Positions 31,808-41,886 of a DNA stretch of 64,000 nucleotides are shown piece by piece (positions within the stretch are counted from its first letter, which is position 1; every line of letters begins with the position of its first letter). The position numbers and the translations under genes were made by a program. Location: the NCBI RefSeq assembly GCF_019649055.1, contig NW_026570368.1, positions 124,001 to 188,000 of the forward strand, read 5' to 3'. This stretch comes from Paramacrobiotus metropolitanus (Eukaryota; Tardigrada; Eutardigrada; Parachela; Macrobiotidae). Under the pieces are notes generated by a model. The model saw only the letters and a program-made list of their open reading frames with translations, was not told the DNA's origin and did no database searches.

Positions 31808-32063
31808 AATTAGCCGGAAGAACAGGACTGTATTTTATGGAGCAGCTGTCGTTTGCGCGCTGACAACAAATGCGTGCAAAGGATAGATGTTCCCAAAAAT
31901 AACCTTTGAATTAAACGAAAAAATTTGACCGCAAATTTTAACTTAAGACTACTCTCTGCCCCGTTAATTATCCGAAAAACAAGGGTTGAATTTTTTGGAG
32001 CAATTGTCGTTTACGTGCTAAACAACAAACGCACGTAAACGATAAATGCTCCAAATGATACCC
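31808..32063. repeat. Two directly repeated long hairpins
   Basis: Blocks of about 95 bp at 31,808-31,903 and 31,967-32,063 are similar copies. Each contains GGAGCA(G/A)(C/T)TGTCGTTT(G/A)CG(C/T)GC, a loop with CAACAAA, then the approximate reverse complement ending TG(C/T)TCC. The second forms a stem of about 22 bp with three mismatches. Base changes in one arm are partly matched in the other. Confidence 0.7.
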
Positions 32064-32117
32064 TAACAAAACAAAACGAAGTGTTGCACAATTATGAGTA
32101 ATTCTGTTTAAATGAAC

Positions 32118-33385
32118 ATGTACAATAACGTAAGCAGTTGGCAAGCGCAGCGATTATGTATTCGTTATTTAATCATAATAATTCTGTAAGTTTCACCCAC
32201 TGTTGTAGTTGTCAGTTTTAAGTCCTAAGTAAAAGTTGAAAAGAAATGGCAGTATGTATTAACGTCTGCTTCTTTTTTAGGGATTCCAAAAAACCCGCTA
32301 CGAAACTGCCACAATATTTTGTGGATTTTGCCAGCCATAGCAATGTCTACAACATCAAGTATAGAAACAGGCTGGCGGTGGACACCACTAAATACTTGAA
32401 CATCCAGTCCGACGAGTGGCGCACTAAGACGGTAAGAAATGTTTTTATGCAGTAACCTAATTATCAATTGCATTTACTTACAGGGTAAACTGGTGCGCAA
32501 GTTCCAGAAGAGCGCTCTCGACCTCGCGTACATTCACCACCATCAGAAAGCAATGTTCACTGCTATTATTGTAATACTGAAGAAGCTGTTGGACGTTGCA
32601 CAAGCAATGGAAAAGTATCACATGGAAAGCATTGCAACTCTTTTGGCTTCCTGTCCGCCAGACAGTATGCCATCGCCTGATGAGGGCTACTGGATCGATG
32701 AAATATCAAATTACCCACCACATAACTCGCAGAAAATTACACGCATCATTGCTGACAACAAAAAGAAACAAGACGAAACGAAACTGCTAGAGAAAAATTC
32801 ACGAACTCACATTGGAACGACCAGTGAACTTGTGCCTACCGCTCAGCTGTCGGAAAGTGAGCTTAAGGCCAGAACCAAGGCGTACAAATCCTTGTGGAAA
32901 CAACTGACTGAGCTGTCAAACACTGTATCAATGTATAACGACAGAATTAAGGAACACTGCCTCTCCCTGATAAACGGCTTTGAACATCTCAAATCAAAGC
33001 TAAACATTGAGAAGATGACCATTGGTAAGTGTAGGTATTTTAGCTTGTATTAAGTTTTATTTCACAGTTTCTTTTAGCCCAGGAAGCGTTTCTTCCCATT
33101 GTCCAAGAAATGTCCACTGTTAGCACTCTCATCGCTGACCGATACCTGACCCAGTCTGAGAACGGACGTGATGTCACCGCTGCTTTGAACAAACTGGATA
33201 TTGCCATGAACCTGGCTAAGAACGCGCTGCATGGTATGATCAGCTTATCTATTTGTATTCATTTTCCTAAAATATTGTGGTTTTATTTCATTTTGTCAGG
33301 TGACCATCCGGAAGTCCGTGATGACCCGCGCGTGGATGACGTGGGAGAAAGCGATTCGGAAATGAGCACCTCGGACGATGACTAA
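32118..33385 (+). CDS. Five-exon Maverick right-end gene, about 333 aa, unknown
   Basis: Exons are 32,118-32,185, 32,281-32,431, 32,484-33,024, 33,078-33,233 and 33,300-33,385. All joins are in phase with strong GT/AG sites. The first exon is the least certain (an ATG at 32,112 is also in frame). The protein has YFVDFASHSNVYNIKYRNR, a long helical centre (HHHQKAMFTAIIVILKKLLDVAQAMEKY, read in parts; KARTKAYKSLWKQLTEL) likely to form coiled coils, and a very acidic tail (GESDSEMSTSDDD). No family recognised. It lies 325 bp inside the right inverted repeat and is transcribed toward it. Confidence 0.68.
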
Positions 33386-33710
33386 CAAGCTATTACTTAC
33401 TGGTTGTCATTTTGCTGTTGTGCTTAAAAACTATATAACAATTCTGAATAACGTAATCGTTTTATTCGTCTAAACTGCTTTAGTTATTAAATGCTTTCAC
33501 CTTCTTTATACCATCCCCGTACATAAATCAAATAATAATACAGTACAGTAAATGGTCAAGGGATTCCTTACACTATAGAAAACTAGGAGTAAATATTTAA
33601 ATACAGTCAACAATTAACGATTTAATCAGTAACTATGGTAATATGTTTGTAAATTATTAACACAAAGTATATTTTTAGTTTTAATTTTTTTGCGGAATTT
33701 ATTTACTTAT

Positions 33711-33790
33711 TGTGACGTCAGTAACTGCAGTCCGGAAGTCCAGCAGGGAACTAGAGTCCAAAATCCCTCTGCGGGACGCCGTTTACTACT
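33711..33790 (-). repeat. Right terminal inverted repeat of the Maverick
   Basis: The reverse complement starts AGTAGTAAACGGCGTCCCGC and aligns gap-free with 11,240-11,320. Confidence 0.8.
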
Positions 33791-34124
33791 CAGCCAAAAT
33801 GGTTGTGCTACACATCTTCATAAGAGAAAAAAATCTTTGTATGTGCGCATCAAAGATATAAAACACACAAAACTTACAGGCTTTATGGTTAGAACTGATA
33901 ATATCGTTCTACTGCGTTTATCAAGTTTATTTAGTTTGGAGAAGGATATACTCTGGCGGTTGCTAGAGGAACTACTGCTGGTACTTCGAGAGCACTTAAT
34001 GCGCGACCCACGATTTTGTATAACACTAAACGGTCGTTATGAGAACGGGGCTATGTAGTGCCAAATAAATAAATACCCCACAACTGATTATATTTCTCTA
34101 ACAGGTTGCAATACATAATTACCT

Positions 34125-34777
34125 TCAAATCAGACCACGCAGTAACTGACCGTATTCCAGCTGTCGTGGTAAGGCGTCGATGGCATCCACTGAATGCTTG
34201 CGGAGATACGCGTCGCAGGCCGTCTGGAGCGCCTCCTCATTCCAGAACATCCGGCGCCCGGCGGCCGCATTATCCAGCTGCAGACAGACGAACGTCAGCG
34301 ACAGCTGCAGACAGACGTGTCGTTCCCGCGGGAATATGCACGCGCACCGCAACGTCGACTCCTTGAGAAATCTCCAGCTCCTCCACCCCCGCAACGAGTC
34401 CCGGGAAGGCGGGAAGGGTGTAGAACGGCGTCGCACCACCATGCACCCGCCGATAAGGCGGCTCACCGACCAGACGCTCGCCCAGCGGCCCACCCGGGCA
34501 GTCCCGCAGCGCCACCTGCACGACGGTATGGACGTACGGCTGCAGAGAATGGTAGCGGGAGTGATGCGGCCAGACGCGGCTGGAATGTATCCAGTGCTAT
34601 CCACTCGGCCGCCAGGGTACTGGCGTGGAAGTCAACGAGCAAATCCGGACCGCGGACGTCGTGCACGTCGCCCAGGAACCAATGGCCACCGTCGCGCTGC
34701 ACCAGCACCGTGTTGTCGTAGCTGGTTTCCCCAGCAGCCGATGGCATCTCGTAGATGAAGCGTGGTGTTGCGTTCAT
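34125..34777 (-). pseudogene. Tudor-like unknown gene, frameshifted
   Basis: From the ATG at 34,777 the frame shows NTVLVQRDGGHWFLGDVHDV and DLLVDFHASTLAAEWI, a pattern like Tudor/Agenet-type beta-barrels. Coding-like sequence then moves to a second frame (VQVALRDCPGGPLGERL, EELEISQGVDVAVRVHIP) and a third (RRMFWNEEALQTACDAYLRK) before a stop at 34,125. At least two shifts are needed, so the gene is broken or misassembled. The region is GC-rich compared with its surroundings. Function unknown. Confidence 0.5.
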
Positions 34778-34871
34778 GGTGCTGTGAAGTAACGGAGACG
34801 GTTAACCCGCTGAAAATGTAGCAAAACATGCGAGACAACAGCAGTGTGCAGTATTCCGTCCTGCCAGCGTC

Positions 34872-35147
34872 GTGGCGCTATGGGGAGAGATTCTGGTGGT
34901 GTGTCTGGATGGTACACAGCCGGAGGAGCGCATCTTCGTGGAAAGCAGCCTGTTCGTGGCACGCCTGCCCCGGCTGGATGATGGACAGAGCTTCTTCGCC
35001 CGCACGGACGGTCTGGCGTACACGCAGCATGTCCTCCCCTTCCCCGCCGCCGGCCATCTGTGCTGCGTCGATTTCCTGCCGGGCTTTGTGGACCGGGGCT
35101 GCCAGTTCAGTCTGGGCCGTGGCAGACTGTGCGCTGACGATAGGTGA
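34872..35147 (+). CDS. GC-rich open frame, 91 aa, unknown
   Basis: Open frame with a protein-like composition (GEILVVCLDGTQPEERIFVE, FVARLPRLDDGQSFF, LCCVDFLPGFVDRG). It begins 95 bp from the divergent Tudor-like pseudogene and may be part of a second relic. No known domain. Confidence 0.3.
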   Translation: MALWGEILVVCLDGTQPEERIFVESSLFVARLPRLDDGQSFFARTDGLAYTQHVLPFPAAGHLCCVDFLPGFVDRGCQFSLGRGRLCADDR

Positions 35148-35984
35148 TAGCACGATGAGTACAGTACGACTCACTCGATAGTCGATACGATGCTGCTGGC
35201 TGTACACTAGTGTCACAGTAGTGTGCAGTGTGCAAAAACAGCGGAATCTGAAGGAAAATGCGGTGATCTGGCACGTATGGTATGAGGATAATTCAACACT
35301 GCGATTTTCACATTCAACTGTGGTGGACTGAGAACATGTTCAAACGCGTTTTGCCACTGGCCACTGCAAAGTTTGCAGTTGGCGGCCGCGGCCAATCAAT
35401 GTAGTGGCCGGCCCAGTGGCGGTAGCAACTAACACTGTCGTGATGCGTGACAAAGTGAGACAAATTGCTGTGCAGGTTGCAGCGACTGACGGTGCGCCAG
35501 ATCTGGTGCGTCATGTCACATGTGATCTGAATTTCATTTTCTCTGCTGCGAATCCTTCATGCTATTATGTGGGACTCGGGATGAGCTCAGGGCAGTGATC
35601 CAGACGGACAAGATCCTGCGTAGTGAGCAGTGTTGTATACTGCGAGCTATGCGGAAACGCAAGACATCCGACAATCAACTGCACACTTTTATATCCCATT
35701 CATATGTCAATTCAGATGGCATCCTATTATTTTGTCCACCATTCGTTTTGTCCACCATTCATTTTGTCCACTATTCATTTTGTCCACCATGTATTTGGTA
35801 TAACACTATTTAAATTTTATTATGAATTGTAATTACCAAAGTGCATATAGATTATAGATAGAAGTACTTACATGCGCGCTACATGTGCATAAATCGAATC
35901 TGTATTGCTTGCCTACCGTCTCCTTATTTACCCGCTCAATTTCGGGACGCATATACAGCTGCGCAGTGGTGGGTACGTTATCAG

Positions 35985-36485
35985 TGGTGGAGGTCAATTA
36001 CATTTGGGTAACCGCTGCGCGTCGGGTAATGGAGAGACGCGTAAAAAATTAGCCATGACTCAGCAAAAACCCAATCGTCCAATCGTAAGTCGAGTACGCT
36101 TCCGTGCCAAGAAAGAAATTGAACACCGCAGCGGAACAGAAAAACTCATTTTTAATGCTGTAATGTGGTAAATGTGGTATTACGTCAAAAAAGTTAATTA
36201 TGAATTTTGGAGTGTGAATCTGGGTCGCTGGATGCACTTATAGTTCAAACAAACAAAAATTTTGTCGATCTGTGCAGGAGAGGCGCGAGTTACTCGTAGT
36301 TTGGGTAACGGTTGCGCTTCGACGTCATGCAACGCTTACGCGGACAAGTAAGCTAAAACCCATCCCAGATTTTGTGATCACGAATCAGAATGCTTACTTG
36401 CTTACGCGCTGTTACGTCACGTTTTTTACGCGTTTGCCCGTTACCCGACGCGCAACGGTTACCCAAATGTAATTGACCTCCACCA
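35985..36485. mobile_element. MITE-like element with 64-bp inverted ends
   Basis: 35,985-36,048 and 36,422-36,485 are reverse complements at high identity (TGGTGGAGGTCAATTACATT... against its complement). An internal partial copy (GGGTAACGGTTGCGCTTCG, about 36,301) suggests nested amplification. I could not fix a target duplication. No coding content. Confidence 0.75.
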
Positions 36486-36740
36486 GTATTACGGTACGTG
36501 CAAATATGCCAAATAACCGCAACGTTTATTACTGTATTGTTGTAGCAATGGCATGCGAAATGAAAATAACCACAGTAACGAATACTAATGATATACGGAT
36601 TACGTGTGTATGTATACATTCTCAAACAACGTACATATTATTTATCGGACTGTTACGTACGCGCATCTTCAGTTTATTAAATTCATTTCACACTAGCTTT
36701 GTCTTTTAGAAAATAAACATACCGTACTCTTTGAATTGAT

Positions 36741-39430
36741 TTGGACAGCGCGCCGATGGATGTCGTGTCGGTCTTACTGCCGCTCATCCAGACCGGCAGC
36801 CTGAATATCCCGGAGATCGGTTCGATGATACCGGCCGGCGACGGGTTTCGAATACTTATATTTCGCCACTTAACGTTATTTTATGCTTTTCAATTGTTAT
36901 TCCATTTTATTGGGTTGATTTTTTATTTGTTGATTTTTCTTTGCTGGCGCAGAACGCACGACGGCCGTCCATCCAGCAGTCGCACGTCCATCCGAGCTTG
37001 TGCAGCCGCTTTCAAGCGGATTTATCTGGAGAGGCTTCCCGTGGATGAAATTCTGATGGTGGTTATTCTTTTTGATAAGGAATATTTCGCAAGACAATTT
37101 TGGCTATTTTTAGATCAGTCGCCGGTTGCTTCCGTCCCCGTCCATGCAGACCTTTTCCTTCCGGAACTGCTGCGCATCTTCGGCACGGTGACGAATGCCG
37201 CGGAAATCATGGATGTGGATGCGCGGCGCTGTGTTGCTCATCGCCTCATCTCGCTCAGGTTGGAAATCTTAATCTGCGATAATTATCCGCCACACCGCCA
37301 GTATAAAAAAAATTTTATTATTTTACTCTGACTTTATATTGTTTTTATTTCGTTTGCTCCTAGTATTAGTTTTTGCATTATTCATTGTATTTACTTTTCA
37401 TCGTCCGAAAGGAACTTATACTGTTTCTTTAACTAGTTATGTTCAGGGCCGTAGCGAGGGTATAGGCGCACTGGCGCGCGCCTACCCCTCCTCGGCCAAC
37501 TTCTGAATTAAATTTGCGCCCAAAACTGGCGTACAGGCGCACGGGCGCAAAATTTTTGGATTTTTCAAAGGGCGCAGCGGGCGCCACTGGCCGTGCGCCC
37601 GTGGCGCAGAGTGGACTTTGCCCTGATGTGACTTGGTCTGATGTATGGTGATCAAGACTTACAATAATTAAACTATTTATATTAATTAAAGTATTAAAGC
37701 GCGGCCTGTTTATACGGGCGAAACGGGCGCAGGCTTCGAAATTTATGAGCGCAGTGGGCGCTGACCGACCGTCGAAGCGGGCGCAAATGGCGCAGCCAAA
37801 TTGCGCCTACCCCTTCCAACGGACCTCGCTACGGCCCTGGTTATGTTGTATTCTGATTATTTGTTGATAATAATTTTATAATTGTATTATATTTTTTCCT
37901 GCATGACTTGCTAATGAATATTTCAAGGTTTGTAATAAATATTTTCTGAAGTTTAAGGTTTAATTGCAGAGATTTCTTGAAAACCTGTCGACCAATCTCC
38001 TCCTGTTTTAAAGTCCAATTCCCGCGCCGAAGCGGAAATTCTTCTGCAAGACGTCTATGATTGTTTCGTGGACTTTATTCCTGGAAAAGAGGAGCGTCTG
38101 GCCTTGGCGCAGCAGTTGGGTGTCTTTCTGGGATTACCGCCCACCGATGTGCGTCGGCGACGCTACCGAAGCAAAAACTGTTCTTCTAATGCGATAATAT
38201 TTAAATTTTTTTATATTTGTTTAAATATTTTTTTCGATTGTTTGACTTTTTAAATTGTTTTTATATCTATTGTCGGTTTTTTCAAATAAGTATTTGTTTT
38301 CTTATTTTTTGATGAGCAGGTGGACTACAATTTCGGCAAACGACAGCCGGTGGTGGTTGACAACAGCACCAGTGGTATTCGTGCTGGACGAGTTCCGCTG
38401 GCGAAGGCTACACTGAAGGAAGAACAGTCGAGCACGGAAACGGTTTTTCTCAACAGTCGACCGGTGTTCTCGCTGCATCCGTCGGCGTGCCGCTTACTGG
38501 AGAGTTTATGTATGGGTGTGGCGCACAACTAGGCCATGCTGCTGGTCGGGGAGACCGGGACCGGTGTGCAGTATCTCGCGGACAAAAACTCGGTAAGCCC
38601 GTGCCAATGTGCAGTTTTTTTTTTCAGGATACTTTTCAAAAGCACCCTTATGTTCCAGAACAGTTGTAAATTCAACGAAGAATTTTTTGCCATTTTTCAT
38701 GACATTTCTAAAAAATGCGGCTGCTTTCCAGAATATTTTAAGTTGTAAAAAACTGTCTTTATTTTTTTCGAATTCCAACTTTCAAATTTTATTTCTTTTA
38801 ATTTTCGATGTCTCAGCGCTGATTTTTGTTAAAGCAGATCGGAAGCTGCACGTGATTAATTTGAGCCAGCAGGCGGAACTGACGGATCTCCTGGGCGGGT
38901 ATAAACCCATGGAAATGCTGCGCGCCGTCTTTGTGGATCTCTTCACGCGAACGTTTTCCCTCCAGCAGAACGTGGTTTTTAATCGAGAGCCCAGGTGCAA
39001 ATAGAGCATTAGTTTTCACGGTTATTTTCAGAATAATTTCAAATTAGCTGAAAAATAGATTGTAATTACAGTTAAAATATAATTTTTTTTTATTTTAAAT
39101 TTGTGAAGTATTCTTCAGTGCGTATCATGACCGGTATCTTGATTTGTTTTGCATAATCGTCCATTTTCAGCAATCGCACAAGAGCTTCACGCCTGATTTG
39201 ATCAACTGCTGCTTGTCAATTTTTTATTTTTTTAAAATTTAAAGCCTTCCTAAAGAAAGACTGGGCTTTGCTAGCCACCACGATGCGACATATCATCAGT
39301 AGTTCTTCCAAGCGACAGAACACCGACGAGAAGCTAGTTGGATTGTGGAAGGATTTTGCTGACAAATTCTCCATTGTGGAGCGGCAGTTGGCTGTGGCGA
39401 AGAAGAGTCTCCTCTTTACTTTCTCAGAGG
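36741..39430 (+). pseudogene. Midasin (MDN1/Rea1) partial pseudogene
   Basis: Midasin is a giant AAA ATPase that removes assembly factors from pre-60S ribosomes. Exon-like pieces are recognisable in order: LLPLIQTGSLNIPEIGSMI...GDGFR (36,760-36,850), HADLFLPELLRIFGTVTNA, DFIPGKEERLALAQQLGV (38,090), VDYNFGKRQPVVVDNS and ACRLLESLCMGVAHN (38,320-38,530), LLVGETGTG (38,540), LHVINLSQQAELTDLLGGYKPMEM (in two parts, 38,840-38,940) and WKDFADKFSIVERQL (39,340). After GVAHN there is an in-frame TAG, and the Walker A reads GETGTGVQYLA, lacking the Lys-Thr that binds ATP. The rest of the 4000+ residue protein is absent. A hAT MITE sits in one intron. Confidence 0.82.
37444..37839. mobile_element. hAT-type MITE, 396 bp, 8-bp target duplication
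   Basis: The ends CAGGGCCGTAGCGAGG and CCTCGCTACGGCCCTG are perfect 16-bp inverted repeats, flanked by GTTATGTT on both sides (37,436-37,443 and 37,840-37,847). The 8-bp duplication and CAGGG ends identify the hAT superfamily. The interior is GC-rich with GGGCGCA-type repeats and no transposase. It lies within an intron of the midasin pseudogene. Confidence 0.92.
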
Positions 39431-39467
39431 TAAGGGATGTGCGCGGTATTTATAACATTATTTTATG

Positions 39468-39650
39468 GCTAAGGCTATTTTGCCGCAGTAAGAACAATGT
39501 GCGGCACTATAGCTGGTTGGCTATTTTGCCGCACACTGCGGCTCAGTAGCCATAGGCTATTTTGCCGCAGTTCGAACGGCAAGGTAGCTGGTCAGCTATT
39601 TTGCCGCAGATTGCGGTTCGATAGCTGTTCGTCACTTGCTAACCCATTTT
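39468..39650. repeat. Short tandem array around GGCTATTTTGCCGCA
   Basis: GGCTATTTTGCCGCA or close variants recur four or five times at about 45-60 bp spacing with partly palindromic GCGGCA/TGCCGC cores. Confidence 0.65.
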
Positions 39651-40439
39651 GTCACAGTTCGCGATTCCTTGGTAAAACCAACTGAAACTACGCTGCTACT
39701 ATTTTTGGATATTTGAATCCTTGTATATTTAGGATGATTATTGTACTCGTACAAATTTGCGTGTAGACACCACTATCGACAGTGGCGGAGGTTATTCTAG
39801 ACACACTGTAGTCTCCAGGTTTCTTTGGCTTTTTTGGAAGTCTACAGGGTGTTTACACGTTGTCTACAGCGTATCTACAGCCTACAGGCTGTCTACAGAT
39901 AGGTACGAAACGTTCCATATATACTGGTTTTTTTTTATAATCTTCCGGTGATGGCGACAGACAAGATAAGAGAAAATTGCCCAGACGGAGAGAGGCTGTG
40001 TGGAGGGCAAACTTGCCGCTGCAGGGCACATTCATCGGAGAATGTTTCTTCATAATCATCATCTGGTCTGCAATAAAGCTCGGAATATAATACACCGAAA
40101 TATTAGCTACATGCCCGTACATGCTGTTATCTGATATACCGCTCCACTTGTTGCTCTCATATACCGCTGTTTTTGCACTTTTCTGGCACAGTTACCGCCG
40201 TACAGTCTAATTTCCTTCAATAACAATCCCTGAATTGCAGTTGCCGTATCGTTTGTGAGTCGGCAGAAGTGTGGGCGCATTTCGGCAGATCTATGGGAGA
40301 AAAACCACTTTCCTGCCGGGCTCGCCAACATTCAACAGGCCAACATGTCTGCCGGCTACAAACGCTCAGCGACCGATTGGATAGATCGCCGGAGAAAGGC
40401 AATAAGGGCGATATTATCGCAGTGTGTTAAGACATTTAC

Positions 40440-41880
40440 GGTAGCAAGTTGGCAGGCAAGTTCATAAAGAAATGCAGCTGTTTAACAAGCGGAGACAAAT
40501 GCAGTTACTCGTATTTAGTTCCAGTTTTGAGGAAGGCGACTTTAGGCAGATGAAGTGCCGTTTGATGCAATATTTTACAGATACAGAAGTATGTATATGC
40601 TCTGCCTGCGATGTTAACTAAATGGCCGAGCCGGAGCATACCGGGAATTGCCGAATGTGTACTGCGGCTGCGGCGGAACAAACTCTGCAGCTTCCGGTGA
40701 ATGTACATCGCCGAGCACGTCTCCTAACTAATCGGCAATGAAGAGTCCTCGTTCCCTTGAAATGCTCTAGATTATTGCACAGAGACATGATTCTGGAAAT
40801 GTGTTAAGTGGTTTGTAGGGGAACAGTGGCTGGAGAGATTTCGCGCAAGGAAACACGCATTTACAAATGTACCGGCAAATATAGATTTTAAACACGAGTA
40901 CATCACATCACACGTACAACGTACGCCCGTATCAAATACCTAATAATTATTGTGACTGATTGAATGGAACTATACACGTGCAACGTTTCGTATGGGATGG
41001 ATACTGTAGCCTGTAGGTACTTGAACGCACGAGCCATGCCTTAATACCATTATGCCTATTTTTATAAAGCAATTGCTGGGAACTTTAACTTGTACTACGT
41101 GCTTAGTTAGGATCGCTGATGTGTATAAATTTCCTGACAAACATCACTTATAATTACAGTAGTAACCTGCAGTGTTGGTGAGCTACGATACACAACGTTA
41201 AACGACGATAAAATTACCTACAAATTTGTGAAAAGTTACATTCGAGCTTTACCCATAAATGTGCAGATTGTAAAATTAATATTTCAAGATACTTCAAAGT
41301 TCAAGAAGCATCACATTCCGTTTCAAAACAAACTGCTGATTCCCTATCAGGTTGGATTGCGTTTAACGCACCTTGCTCCGAGCTTGTAATTAAAAAATTT
41401 TGTTTTTTTGTCAAATGTTAGTGCGGTGTACTTGTGCATTACACATTTATGTGCCAAAATTTACGGTAAAAAAATTATAAAACAATAATTATGGAATTTT
41501 TGTACTAGTACCTTCAGGAAGTGAAATACATCGGCGATCAGGTTCACGTAGTACGTAAAGGATGTAATGGGCTATCTGAACGGAAACAAGAGGTAAAGTG
41601 TAAACGGGGAAAATTGTACGAGAAGCCCTTGTACGTACATGCACATCTTATCGACTCGTGCCTGCGAATCATCCCTGTACCCTGTGCGCTTGCTTTCGGA
41701 CGGGCCGTACAAACGAAAAACAAAACATGCGCAGTGCCTGAACAACACATCTTATGCATCATTTTAACTGATTCTGTTTTTGGGTTCGCCAGCACCTTAA
41801 ACAATCGGCCGGTACAAAACTCTGCCGGCGTGTTGACAATACATAGTCGTTCGAGATGGGAGCGGTTATTGGTCCAGTAT
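40440..41880. other. Gene-free stretch with a dispersed-repeat copy
   Basis: Around 40,795-40,890 there is a copy of a dispersed sequence (GTGTTAAGTGGTTTG...CAAATGTACCGGCAAA) also found near 54,770, 56,045 and 62,310. I see no gene. Confidence 0.4.
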
Positions 41881-41886
41881 TTGAGA

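Larger units (their letters stand above)
11240..33790. mobile_element. Maverick/Polinton giant DNA transposon (virus-like), about 22.5 kb
   Basis: The bounds are set by inverted termini beginning AGTAGTAAA (left at 11,240, right at 33,790 in reverse complement). Between them lie the diagnostic Maverick genes: protein-primed DNA polymerase B, retroviral-type integrase, adenovirus-type protease, FtsK/HerA-type packaging ATPase, double jelly-roll major capsid protein and a penton-type protein. Mavericks normally make a 6-bp target duplication; the bases outside these ends (TTTATC and CAGCCA) do not match, so the flanks have diverged or rearranged. The cargo includes TBP, PC4-like and IAP genes. 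Several genes have introns and single-base frameshifts, so this copy is probably ageing. Confidence 0.9.

Noticed and set aside
33690-34058. 122-aa frame crossing the right terminus
   Set aside because: It spans the inverted repeat and flanking DNA, so it is unlikely to be a gene.
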